From assembly GCA_036346205.1 (NCBI GenBank), contig JARFJB010000003.1, positions 2,984,001 to 3,048,000 on the forward strand: DNA of 64,000 nt, written 5' to 3'. Source of the stretch: Vesta saturnalis (Eukaryota; Arthropoda; Insecta; Coleoptera; Lampyridae). Positions 10,930-21,439 of this stretch are shown piece by piece (the stretch's first letter is position 1; every line of letters starts with the position of its first letter). The notes under the pieces were generated by a model. It ran no database searches. It was given only the letters and a program-made list of their open reading frames with translations, and was not told the DNA's origin. The translations under genes and the position numbers were made by a program.

Positions 10930-10930
<1 letters not shown>
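8419..10930 (+). repeat. Tandem duplication copy 1 (about 2.5 kb)
   Basis: Collinear with 11010-13534 over its whole length at moderate identity. Shared landmarks in the same order are 'gatgtttaga', 'tttggttcacgatg'-like words, 'gcaggaaata', 'gggttataata', a TATA box followed by 'tctctctctaga', 'gtcaccgatacctg', 'acatgtgagtt', 'ataaccctgtt', 'acgcatgcgtta' and 'ttgagataa'. No conserved protein frame spans it; the minus frame at 8801-9118 is not supported in copy 2. The orientation is given by the TATA box. It may be a duplicated promoter plus leader exons of a transcription unit or a pair of long non-autonomous repeats. Confidence 0.75.
9723..9730 (+). promoter_or_regulatory. TATA box in duplication copy 1
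   Basis: TATAAAAG, conserved in position with the TATA box at 12301 in the other copy and followed at 30-35 bp by 'attctctctctagaatttg', which is also shared. The conservation suggests a Pol II start site near 9750-9760. Confidence 0.5.
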
Positions 10931-10931
<1 letters not shown>

Positions 10932-10986
<55 letters not shown>

Positions 10987-11009
10987 AGAGAGAGAGAGAG
11001 AGAGAGAGA
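10932..11009. repeat. (TA)n then (GA)n microsatellite
   Basis: About 53 bp of TA followed by about 24 bp of GA, sitting exactly at the junction of the two tandem copies. Confidence 0.95.
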
Positions 11010-13534
11010 TGTTTAGATAAGAGTAAGACAGGGATCGGTTAATTTAAACTAGTAATTTCTTTAAAAAAGGGTGATATAAAGTATGATACGTGTACGAGGG
11101 ATTTAATTGATGTAATTTGGTTCACGATGACAAAAAAGTGGATTTGTTTTGGTTAAAACAATCTTAATACAATTTATACATTTTGGTTTAAGCATAAAAA
11201 GCATTGTGCTGCTTAAAAAAAAAGTCAGCAATGTTAAATAAACTTATTTCCGTAAATTCCATTCAGTACTTTAGTTTGTTTCAATAAATTTCAGTTTATC
11301 GAAAGTATTTTGGCATGTGGATATTTTACAGTGTTTAACACAAAGTGTAAAGTTAGATTTATATTAGGGACTTTGTATAAGTAGATTAGAATGCAGGAAA
11401 TATGGTAAAATTTAAGAAAGGGTTATAATACGAACTTAATATGATCATTACTCACATATTTATGGAAGCGAATGTGTGACAAACAAAGTGATGCATTATA
11501 AATATTAAGAACAGTGTATAGAACATATTTACACAAAGATATTTACATGCAGATACATTTTTATGATAGAATTTTAAAAAAGTGTGTTAAACGATATGAC
11601 TTCTTAAAGTGACATAAAATTATACAATACAAGCAAGATGAACAATAAATATAATAGTTATTACAAGTTATATGGATAACATTTTGATTTACATGAACGT
11701 TTTTAAACGCAAATTATTTATATTTTTAGAATTAAGTTAGGTTATGTCATAAATTTAATGTTTTTTCACAAATTTATAGTTTTTTAGATTAAGTTAGGCT
11801 TGAAATTGATTGTTAAAGAGATTAGTAGGAGGTTTTCCTCATTTTTACATAGTAATTTAATTTGTACAAAGCATTTCAACGCAAAATTTATGAAATGGGG
11901 TTGATTATATAGTTTTACTTGGTAAATATAAAATTCCTTTAAATTTAAGATTTCGGACATTTAATGTGTGTTTTCCAATGCAAAATTTCTTCAGTATTAC
12001 ATATATGTAATTAATTTTAGTGTACTTTGTAAGATTATTTAGATATAAGCAATTTTAAGTTAGAATAGGTCATTTTGTATAATATTTAAAAGAACTATAT
12101 CAAGTTGGGTATCTATTTATGCATAATTTAACACAGATTTCATTTCTGTTATTAAAATTTAAATATATAGTTGTATAAGAAAGTTATCGCTAAATTTCTA
12201 ATTTAGTTAAGTTTTCAAATTATTTTCGACCAATCAGAAACATAGTTACATTATTTGAATTTCTTAAAAAAAGTTGAAGATGTGGTAACCAACAAAAGGG
12301 TATAAAAGGAATTGCCCTTGATCAGAATCTCTCTCTATAATTTGCCAGTTGTTTGAAAAGTTTAAAATAGTGTAGTGTTTTCTGTGCAACAAGTAAGTTT
12401 AATTAACCTAAATAATTATCGGGAAAATTTAATATAAACGGAGAGACGAGAAAATCAGGTGCAATTGTTTTTAAAACGACAATTGTTTAAAAAATAAAGT
12501 TAGGTTACCGATACCTGTTTACATTCGTAAAGTTCATTACGAATAATTTTTCTTGCTTGTGACGATTTATGTTTAACGTTTTAAAAATTTCGTTTGTTAA
12601 ATTTGAGTACTGGTTACGTTTCGCCAAAATAAATTAGTAATCATTTTTCTTTAATTGGGTTTTATTTTTTGCTGCGATCTTTTAAATAATTAATATTTGA
12701 GCCGGAGCCTAAAAATAAAGTGACATTAACTTAAACCCTTTACAATCATTAAATATTATTTAAACGACAAAGTTGAAAAGCATTAATACAATTAAATAAA
12801 CATCGTCGATTAAAAATTTGTGGTTGGGTGAAGCCGTAAAGCTGAGAAATAATAGCATTTACCGAAGCAAAGTGACCAACAATCCGAGGGCCAGTCTGCA
12901 GCTAGTGGGTGATTGTAGCAGTGAACATCATATATCAGAATTTCGATCTTCTTGGAAAGTGCCTGCATCTACATATGGAACCAGCTGTATGAAGACATCC
13001 GTTTGCAGTTTGGAATATGCACATGTGAGTTAATTTTTGATCATAACCCTGTTTATTGTGTTCTTAGTTGTATGATTTCCTGCAATTATTATTTGTATAT
13101 GTATAGGTGTAAATGTTTATATAATACTTGTGTAGACACCTGCAAAATAAGCAAAAATTTAATTTATTTCAAAATTTTAAATTTCAATTATCCAGTTATA
13201 ATTATAATCATAAATTCAACAAGTCATTATTTAACAAGACTGACATTTTTTGACAATTGTATTCAGTAAATTTATAACGCATGCGTTATAGTATAAATTT
13301 TGTTCAGATATATTTTTCATATAAGATATTTTTTATAAAGTGCAATCCACATATATTCGAACCAGAAATAATTTCCCTCTAAACCTGAACCCTATCCCCA
13401 AATTGAGATAAGAGCTAGTCCGGTGCACAAATATATAAATATATTATTATTATATTGATAGTTTGCATATAATTTAATTTAAAACCAGAATCTTATCCCC
13501 TATTGAGATAATTATATTTATATTAAATTGTAAA
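11010..13534 (+). repeat. Tandem duplication copy 2 (about 2.5 kb)
   Basis: The diverged second copy of 8419-10930. Besides the TATA box it shows GTAAGT at 12393-12398 after 'gtgcaacaa', an acceptor-like 'tctgcag' ending at 12901, and GTGAGT at 13025-13030. The last donor-like site is also present in copy 1 at 10388. This suggests leader exons at about 12330-12392 and 12902-13024. The short frames at 12818-13269 match no known protein and are not conserved in copy 1, so a non-coding or 5' leader role is more likely than a protein. Confidence 0.7.
12301..12308 (+). promoter_or_regulatory. TATA box in duplication copy 2
   Basis: TATAAAAG followed by 'atcagaatctctctctata', the counterpart of 9723 in copy 1. 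About 90 bp downstream is a consensus GTAAGT donor. Confidence 0.5.
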
Positions 13535-13806
13535 TGTAATGAAAATGACAATTAAATATAAAAAAAAATTTTTTTTGACACTTTTCGTTGATTATAATTT
13601 CTAAATTTTATTGTACATGCTAAAAAGAAATTGTTATGTTTATATACTAAGTTAATATGTTGTTAATTTATTTAAAAAAATCTCGTAATTATAAGTAACG
13701 TTTTTATTTTTTGGTAATTGTAAACCGTATTTAATTACTTTAGATATCCTGATGAAAGAGATTTCTTTATTAGAACCCGTTGAGGCAATACCTACAATAA
13801 CTATAA

Positions 13807-13810
<4 letters not shown>
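13535..13810. mobile_element. Second copy of the foldback element tail
   Basis: Nearly identical to 5521-5793 (for example 'gatatcctgatgaaagagat' and 'ctataaaatat'), including the last 19 bp of the foldback's right arm and then the 250-bp tail. It again ends directly at a TA tract. The hairpin part is missing, so this is a truncated copy. Confidence 0.9.

Positions 13811-13845
<35 letters not shown>
13811..13845. repeat. (TA)n microsatellite
   Basis: A short TA tract separating the foldback tail from the first base of element A. TA is also the target site of Tc1/mariner elements. Confidence 0.95.
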
Positions 13846-13848
<3 letters not shown>

Positions 13849-16808
13849 TGAGCGGCTAAATTATGGAATAAATTCAATAATTCTTAAATCGGCAACTTCA
13901 GAGAAAAATCCCGATACCCGTCGATTTTTATTTTTAGACGCGCGGTTGTTCAGGTTATTAATTTATTTTTGAGGTTACCTATGTAAGCGTGATGATGTCA
14001 TTGATGATTTTCTTTAATGGAAAGGGGAGGTGTTGCAATGGAACTTTTGAGAGATCTTTTAATTATCTAATCAGTCGTAGCAATAGTTTTGAGTATTTGC
14101 GTTACGTATACAGGGTGACTCAAGATTATTGTTGTTCTATAAAAATACAAGCGAAATAAAAAAGACAACTATTCCAAATTTGGTATGTAGACATAATAGG
14201 TCATGATCTATCTTTTAAAACTATTTTCAAAAGTGCAACGTTGCCACTTCTACCAGAAACCCAAGGCAACTTTGAAAATTCAAATTGAATACCCCGTATG
14301 TTATTGCATTTTCGGATTCTGCATAAAATTCTAAGCAACTTTTGTTAATATTTCCCTATACCCGTCTCTAAGCGTTACATAAATGACCTCTAAAATAAAA
14401 TAATAATCTGACCAACCGCACACTTAAAAGTAAAAATCGACTGGTTTCGGAATTTTTTTCTGATTTTATTTGGTTTGAAAGTTCTGTTATAATAATCTTT
14501 GGAAAAAAACTGATTCACTTCATATGTCGAGCAGTTTAGTATCAAGAATACAGAAATAATTCAGTTTAAAACTGACAACAAAAAGAAAGTAGCAAAAAGA
14601 ATAGATTTTCTAGATATCGAGTTGGCACGAGTCAAATTTAAGACACTTACTACTTACTTCAGTAGTTAATGATGTTACATTGTAGGTATTTGTACTAAGT
14701 GAATAACTGATAATTAATTAATAATAATGGCACGTTTAAGTGAAACACAACGAATTGTATTAATTATGATTGGATGTGGAGATAAAACCAGAACGCAAGT
14801 ACAAATATGTAACTTGTTTAATGCAAAATATCCTGATACACCTATCGGACAATCAACAGTTAGTAAATTTGAGAGAAAATTTAGGGAAACTGGTCACGTT
14901 TTAAACACATTGCAAATGCTGGTCGTCCAAAAATGAACGAAAATGTAAAACTTGATATGTTGTTAAGTTTGGTAGAAAATCCTCATAGTAGTTCCAGAAC
15001 AATAGCAGCTGATGAAGGCATTTCACAAAGGTCGGTGTTACGTGTACTTAAAAAGGAGAAATACCATCCGTATAAAATCCAAAATGTGCAGGAACTCAAT
15101 GAAGATGATCCGGATCGCCGAATGCAGTTTTATGAAGTCATGCAAGACTTATGTAATCGCAACCCAGGATTCCTTCGTCAAATTCTTTTTTTCGGATGAA
15201 GCTACATTTTCCTTAAATGGTATAGTGAATCGACAAAACTGTAGATATTGGAGTAAAGAGAATCTTCACTGGATGAATGAGTTACACACTCAGTATCCTC
15301 AAAAAGTGAATGTCTAGGCGGGGATAGTAGAGAACAGAATCATTGGTCCTTTTTTCTTCGATGAAACTCTTACAGGGCAACGATATCTGGACTTCTTGCA
15401 ATATGAACTTATACCTGCCATTGCAGTAATTTTCCCAAATGAAAATGATCCTGATTTACCAAATGATAATATATGGTTTCAGCAAGATGGTGCACCTCCT
15501 CACTATACTATACACGCGATTTTTTAAACATAACTTTTCCTGGTAGATGGATTGGTAGACGAGGATCTATAGAGTGGCCCCCAAGATCTCCAGATCTTAC
15601 ACCTCTTGATTTTTTTCTATGGGGCTATTTAAAATCTAAAGTATACGTCGAGAAACCACGAAATTTGAAAAATATAATTAGATTAGAAATGCGTAAGATT
15701 AGTCCAAAAATGATCCATAATGTTCAAGAAGCTTGTGGTCATCGGTTCAATTACTGCCAAGAAGTAGGAGGGTGGCAATTTGAACATTTAAATTGAGTTA
15801 CAAACAATTCTACAATGTTAAACAATTTTTTCTCTGTTTTGTGTTAATAGTAAATACTCACTTACCTGTGTGAATTAATTTAATTTTACATTTTCGTTTA
15901 TTTGTAAATGACCAGTGTTTGCAACGTGTTTAACGTAACCAGTTTCACTATTTTTTTTTCAATTTTACTAACTGTCGATTGTCTGATAGGTTTGTTAGGA
16001 TATTTTGTATTAGACAAATTACATACTTGTAGTTGGGTTCCGGTTCTATCTCCACATCCAATCATAATTGATATTCCTTTTCGCTATCATTTTTAATGTG
16101 CTCACTGTATTCTTGATACTAAACTGCTCGGCATATGAAGTGAATCAGTTTTTTTTCAAAGATTATTATGACAGAACTTTCAAACCAAATAAAATCAGAA
16201 AAAAATTCCGAAACCAGTCGATTTTTATTTTTAAGTGTGCGGTTGGTCAGATTATTATTTTATTTTAGAGGTCATTTATGTAACGCTTAGAGACGGGTAT
16301 AGGGAAATATTAACAAAAGTTGCTTAGAATTTTATGCAGAATCCGAAAATGCAATAACATACAGGGTACTCAATTTGAATTTTCAAAGTTGCCCTTGAGT
16401 TTCTGGTAGAAGTGGCAACGTTGCACTTTTGAAAATAGTTTTAAAAGGTAGATCATGACCTATTATGTCTACATACCAAATTTGGAATAGTTGTCTTTTT
16501 TATTTCGCTTGTATTTTTATTGAACAACAATAATCTTGAATCACCCTGTATACGTAACGCATATACTCAAAACTATTGCTACGACTGATTAGATAATTAA
16601 AAGATCTCTCAAAAGTTCCATTGCAACACCTCCCCTTTCCATTAAAGAAAATCATCAATGACCTCATCACGCTTACATAGGTAACCTCAAAAATAGATTA
16701 ACCTGAACAACCACGCGTCTAAAAATAAAAATCGACGGGTATCGGGATTTTTCTCTGAAGTTGCCGATTTAAGAATTATTGAATTTATTCCATAATTTAG
16801 CCGCTCAC

Positions 16809-16810
<2 letters not shown>
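13846..16810 (+). mobile_element. Element A: Tc1/mariner-type transposon with about 708-bp inverted arms
   Basis: Left arm 13846-14553 and right arm 16105-16810 are long inverted repeats at high identity, running from the terminal 'cagtgagcggctaaattatg' to the inner 'tagtatcaagaatacag'. The termini abut TA tracts, as expected for TA target sites. Between the arms lies a broken DD41D-type transposase (14727-15796). A second terminus-like sequence, 'tacagggtgactcaagatta', occurs inside each arm (14113; reverse complement near 16530-16549). The structure may therefore be a rosa-like element inserted within an outer inverted-repeat element that was later copied as a unit. Confidence 0.85.
14727..15796 (+). 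pseudogene. DD41D (rosa-like) Tc1/mariner transposase, frameshifted
   Basis: Nearly the full transposase is readable. An N-terminal DUF4817-type helix-turn-helix begins 'MARLSETQRIVLIMIGCGDK' and is followed by a second HTH with 'GISQRSVLRVLKKEKYHPY'. Then come the DEATFSLNG block with the first catalytic D, 'IWFQQDGAPPHYT' with the second D, and 'WPPRSPDLTPLDFFLWGYLK' with the third. The C-terminus ends 'GGWQFEHLN'. The second and third D codons are 122 nt apart (15486 and 15608), so one frameshift sits between them; the family spacing is 41 residues. Other breaks are near 14930 and 15195, and there is a stop at 15315. It acts on the element's TIRs in the nucleus when intact; here it is inactive. 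Confidence 0.85.

Positions 16811-16880
<70 letters not shown>
16811..16880. repeat. (TA)n microsatellite, about 70 bp
   Basis: TA tract with one 'ca' interruption near 16819. It separates element A from the solo arm copy. Confidence 0.95.
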
Positions 16881-16884
<4 letters not shown>

Positions 16885-17457
16885 GTGTGCGGTTGGTCAG
16901 ATTATTATTTTATTTTAGAGGTCATTTATGTAACGCTTAGAGACTGGTATAGGGAAATATTAACAAAAGCTGCTTAGAATTTTATGCAGAATCCGAAAAT
17001 GCAATAACATACTGGGTATTCAATTTGAATTTTCAAAGTTGCCTTGAGTTTCTGGTAGAAGTGGCAACGTTGCACTTTTGAAAATAGTTTTAAAAGGTAG
17101 ATCATGACCTATTATGTCTACATACCAAATTTGGAATAGTTGTCTTTTTTATTTCGCTTGTATTTTTATCGAACAACAATAATCTTGAATCACCCTGTTT
17201 ACGTAACGCATATACTCAAAACTACTGCTACGACTGATTAGATAATTAAAAGATCTCTCAAAAGTTCCATTGTAACACCTCCCCTTTCCATTAAAGAAAA
17301 TCATCAATGACGTCATCACGCTTACATAGGTAATCTGAAAATAAATTAATAACCTGAACAACCGCGCGTCTAAAAATAAAAATTGACGGATATCCGGATT
17401 TTCTCTGAAGTTGCCGACTTAAGAATTTTTGAATTTATTCCATAATTTAGCCGCTCA

Positions 17458-17460
<3 letters not shown>
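16881..17460 (-). mobile_element. Solo copy of the element A right arm
   Basis: 580 bp in direct orientation to 16231-16810 at about 95 percent identity by eye, running from 'ttaagtgtgcggttggtcag' to the terminal 'ccgctcactg'. It lacks the inner 125 bp of the arm and any coding sequence. TA tracts lie on both sides. Confidence 0.9.

Positions 17461-17516
<56 letters not shown>
17461..17516. repeat. (TA)n microsatellite, about 56 bp
   Basis: Pure TA between the solo arm copy and element B. Confidence 0.96.
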
Positions 17517-17519
<3 letters not shown>

Positions 17520-19558
17520 GGTCCTTAGCTGATCCTATGAGTATCTGCTAAACCAAATTTACTATAATTTTGAAAATTTGGTGACAGGGTAATGATGTTA
17601 GCTAACTCATCTAAAATATTTTCACGTTCGTACCACTTCCGGTTATACCGGAAGTCGGTATAGTCGCTTATTTTAAATGGAACACCATATATTAATACAT
17701 TTTTGGATTCTATATCGAATTAAGGCAAGTTTGTTAAATAAACTAGATACGAAATTTCAGTCGTTTTAAAAAAAACCACTTTACTAAAAAAATTGACAGA
17801 TGCGGTCTTAGTAATAACTCGTTAATTGTTCTGTTCCTGTCAAACAATTTGAATAAAACTTTGAGGTGTTGTAGGCAAAGGTTCATTGCAACAGTCTGCA
17901 AAAATTGACAGATATTGGCTTAACACCAACAACTATCAGAAGAATTCTTAAGAAACGTAAGTATAGACCATACTGTTTACAATTAGTTCAACATTTGAAA
18001 GAAGCGGATTTCTTGAAACGTATCGAATTTTGTGAAACAATTTTGCTCAAAATACAAGAAATTCCTAATTTTTTGACCAATATTATATGGCCGGACGAAT
18101 CTAAATTTACGAAAAATGGCATATTTAATCGCGGAAACTCGCATTACTGGAATAACGAAAATAGCAATCCAATTCGCGAATGCCATTTTCAGGAAATTTG
18201 AAATTTTAACGTATTTTGTGCTATTCGAAATAACGAAATCTTTGACGTGTATTTTTACAACGAAAATTTGAGAGGTTTAAAATAGTTGATTGTTGCGATT
18301 TATGATTACAAATTTAATTTCTAGGAGAAAATTATCTTGAGATATTAAACACTCGAATTCAACCCCGATTAAATCTAGAAAGGGAAAATTTATGGTACCA
18401 ACAAGAGAGTGCGCTCCCTCACAACACCAACGTTGTTTGCATGAAACTTTATGAAATTTTTGAAGATCGTTGTTTTGCCAATAATGGTCCCTTTCCATGG
18501 CCACCTAGCTCACCTGATCTTACAAATGAAGCCGTTATAAGACGGGTTCAACAATGTCTTGCGTCTAACGGGCAACATTTTGAACATTTAATTAATTTAC
18601 ATTTGATCACGAGCAAGAAATACTAAATAAGCGACTTTATCGTGTAAGAATGCACTGATAAGTATTTAGTTACTACCTCCGCAGTAAAAAGTAGTCTTTT
18701 TCGATTTACTCATAAAGTATTAAATTTTTACACTTATGTTGCATATCGAATTTGAAAAAAATGACTTAGAAAATTTCTATTTGGCAAAAATGACTTTTGA
18801 ATCACAAAATTATCAATTTTTATCATTTTTTGCAGTAACTTTTTCAAATATTTTTCTTTATTTCAATTCTTAATTATTTGGTTTCCATGGTGACCACGAA
18901 CAAGGAATACTAGATTTAAGTATGTAGCTCATTTTTATCACAAATTTTAAAATTGGGACTTTTTTGATAATAAGTATGAAACTGTTACGTTTAGGCAAAT
19001 AAAGTTTTAAACAAACTTAACTTAATTTTTGACGTTAAATCGATCTGAGTAATAAAAAATAGGGGTTTCCATTTGGCTTTTTTGAGTAACTTGCATTTTT
19101 TGATAGTCAAGTTTAGACATTCATAATTTTATTTTTATGAAAAATACAAATGTCATTTTTTGCAGACTGTTGCAATAAACCTTTGCCTACAACACCTCAA
19201 AGTTTTATTCAAATTGTTTGACAGGAACAGAACAATTAACGAGTTATTACTAAGACCGCATCTGTCAATTTTTTTAGAAAAATGTTTTTTTTTAAACGAC
19301 TGAAATTTCGTATCTAGTTTATTTAACAAACTTACCTTAAAATTCGACATAGAATCCAAAAATGTATTAATATACGGGGTGTTCCATTTAAAATATGCGA
19401 CTAAGTACCGACTTCCGGTATAACCGGAAGTGGGACGAACGTGAAAATATTTTAGATGAGTTAGCCCTAACATCATTACCCTGTCACCAAATTTTCAAAA
19501 TTATAGTAAATTTGGTTTAGCAGATACTCATAGGATCAGCTCCCAAAGGCGGACCCTG
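17517..19558 (+). mobile_element. Element B: transposon with about 400-bp TIRs
   Basis: Left TIR about 17517-17910 and right TIR about 19151-19558 are inverted repeats starting 'cagggtcc'. They share 'gctgatcctatgagtatctg', 'acttccggttataccggaag' and 'gttgtaggcaaaggtt'. A 15-bp difference lies just inside the termini. The element lies between TA tracts. The interior holds a truncated DD41D-type transposase (17905-18626) and about 480 bp of non-coding DNA whose inverted homologue is at 6863-7250. It is non-autonomous now. Confidence 0.88.
17905..18626 (+). pseudogene. Transposase remnant in element B (DD41D-like clade)
   Basis: Readable pieces are an HTH end ('GLTPTTIRRILKKRKYRPY'), 'IIWPDESKFTKNGIFNRGNS' with the first catalytic D, then after a frameshift and stop 'WYQQESAPSHNTNVVCMKLY', 'GPFPWPPSSPDLT' and 'RVQQCLASNGQHFEHLI'. 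The second catalytic residue is E instead of D in 'QQESAP'. The segment with the third D (PLDFFLWG in relatives) is deleted after 'SPDLT'. The first HTH is also absent because the frame emerges from the left TIR. The C-terminal FEHL motif ties it to the element A family. Confidence 0.75.
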
Positions 19559-19590
<32 letters not shown>

Positions 19591-19591
19591 A
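19559..19591. repeat. (TA)n microsatellite
   Basis: TA tract (with one 'tgta') directly after element B. Confidence 0.9.
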
Positions 19592-20395
19592 CAAGATAGG
19601 TAATAATTAAAATATTTAGTGCTTAAACTTGAAAAAGTTAATTATAAACAGTTACTTTTCCACTAAATTGATTACAAAACTTATTTAATTTAACTTAGAT
19701 AAAAACTTTTAAGTAATCAATTCTAAGTAATAATTAACTAAGAAATAAACGATTAAACGAACACAAAATTTACTAGGTAAATAAATAACAGTATTAAAAT
19801 TATTTCTTCTTAACTATTTATCAAACGGTATGATAATATAATGAATATAAAACATCTATCAAGTAAACACTTTTTGTGTCGAAATACAAGTCACAGAATG
19901 CAAGTTACAACACGAATAATTGTATACTCGTTAAAATACAAGTTGAAACGCAACACGACAAATGACTAACCCTTTATTATGAATAAAGAATGGTTTATCT
20001 GTTTATTATTTTTTTTTTTGACAAAATAAGACTCGCTGAAATTGCACGCAGAAAAATGTAATTATTGTAAAATAATAAATAGTTACTACTATTTTCGTTT
20101 TCAAATGACGGGAACACAATTTTATTTTTTTGAGAGGTATCAACAGGCGCCTTTGCATCCATGGCGCCCTCGTGCAACGCACGAGTGGCCCATATGAACA
20201 GCGTGGACCCGTTATCAAAATTAAATAAACTATCCCTATAAACCTTTCTAAAAAAAATGGGTAATACTGCAAGAATTTGCTAAACGGAATCTCACTGGTA
20301 TCATTTTTCTGATCGTTTTGTGTAACTAAATACTTCTACCGTATTTCACAAAAACCAGAATAGGAATAAGGCAAACAAACGTGTAGGTTTTATGA
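19592..20395. other. AT-rich intergenic DNA downstream of the secreted-protein gene
   Basis: No gene recognised. Overlapping minus frames at 19995-20272 look random. A small hairpin 'ctcgtgcaacgcacgag' lies at 20169-20185. Confidence 0.4.
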
Positions 20396-20396
20396 T

Positions 20397-20402
20397 TTTA
20401 AT
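20397..20402 (-). terminator. Poly(A) signal variant ATTAAA
   Basis: On the minus strand, ATTAAA lies 40 nt after the stop codon of the secreted-protein gene, a fitting distance for a short 3' UTR. Confidence 0.45.
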
Positions 20403-20441
20403 AACCTAAAACAATATACTAACGCACCAATGTAAATTTAA

Positions 20442-21385
20442 TTAAACAAATGTCTGCATAAAACGCATCAATCTCTCATCCTTCTTACATGGAGCAGAAA
20501 CTGCTTTAAATACAGTGTGTAATATTTTTCGAAGTTCTTTGTCACGCGGACATTTTTTCTTCAAAAAATCATCATAGCAATTATTAATTAACTTCAAATC
20601 ACTAAAATAAATGAGTAATAAAACAGAAATATAAGCCATCAATTATACTTACGAGCATAATTCATCTTTTGTAATAACAATATCCTTTTCATCATTTATC
20701 GACGTCATTAAGACACTTTCAGTGCATGCGTTTAAAACTTTGTCGTCTTCAAAAACGGTTGCCATGCATTGAATAGCGCTGGGCTTCGCCAAACCTAAAG
20801 TACTGTTTTACGAAATTCAATTTTAATTTACAATTTTACCTGTCAACTTGTTCCCAGAACAAAATGCGTCCATTAACCCATCGATAGCGTCAAATATAAA
20901 TTCGGGTATATACTTTTCTTCTGGTTCTAAACAATCTTTTAGCACAAAAATCATATCATTGAAGCATTCACGAAGATCACTATTTCTATAAAAGCACAAA
21001 TCTTCTGAAGAATTCGAATCATCGTTGTCACTTCCTTTTTGATTTAAATGTTTCTGCGTGCACTCAAAGGTCGATTTTAAGGTATTCTAGAAAAAGGTAA
21101 GTATAGAAAATCAATATCATAATTACCCAAATAAAACTTACGTTAAAATTTCTGTAAGCATACCCCCCTCCAACTTTATTGCATTTTTCTTGAAACAATT
21201 CATCAAACATTTCTTTCAAATTAAAATCACTTTCATCACTATTAGAATCTGCATCCTCTTTATTTTGAGTCCTTAACACGTTGCAAGAAACTCCACCTAA
21301 TTTCACTTTTCGATAAAACATCGCAAAATAAACCTAATACTAACTTACCCAAAAAAAGGAATAATGCTAAAGCGAGCCGCCTCAT
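20442..21385 (-). CDS. Secreted DUF1397-like protein (27 kDa haemolymph glycoprotein-like), five exons
   Basis: Five minus-strand exons splice in phase: 21385-21349, 21296-21142, 21086-20840, 20794-20653 and 20601-20442, giving 741 nt, 246 residues and a stop. All four introns are 45-55 bp with GT-AG ends (donors gtaagt or gtaaaa; acceptors preceded by T-rich sequence). The product starts 'MRRLALALFLFLGGVSC', a signal peptide, so it should be secreted. An acidic, Ser/Asn-rich stretch (about residues 25-37) follows. The body contains paired cysteines in patterns such as 'LRECFNDMIFVLKDCLEPEE', 'FCSGNKL', 'CMATVFEDDKVLNAC' and 'LINNCYDDFLKKKC'. The CLEPEE and spaced cysteines resemble DUF1397, the family of insect 27 kDa haemolymph glycoproteins, whose role is poorly defined. 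Family length is typically about 220-250 residues. The exon structure is firm; the family call is moderately sure. Confidence 0.85.
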
Positions 21386-21422
21386 GTTGATTCACTTTAT
21401 GTAACTTTTAGTTGAAAATCCC

Positions 21423-21431
21423 TTTATATAC
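21423..21431 (-). promoter_or_regulatory. TATA box of the DUF1397-like gene
   Basis: Minus-strand 'tatataaag' lies about 38 nt upstream of the ATG at 21385. A start site 25-30 nt downstream would leave a 5' UTR of only about 10-15 nt. Confidence 0.6.
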
Positions 21432-21439
21432 CATTACGT

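Noticed and set aside
8419..13534. The two 2.5-kb copies as LTRs of one retrovirus-like element
   Set aside because: They are adjacent with only a microsatellite between them. No gag-pol, primer binding site or polypurine tract is visible, and TG...CA ends were not found.
21064..21321. 85-codon minus-strand frame as a single-exon gene
   Set aside because: It reads through two introns of the five-exon DUF1397-like gene. The spliced model explains it with correct GT-AG sites and phase.
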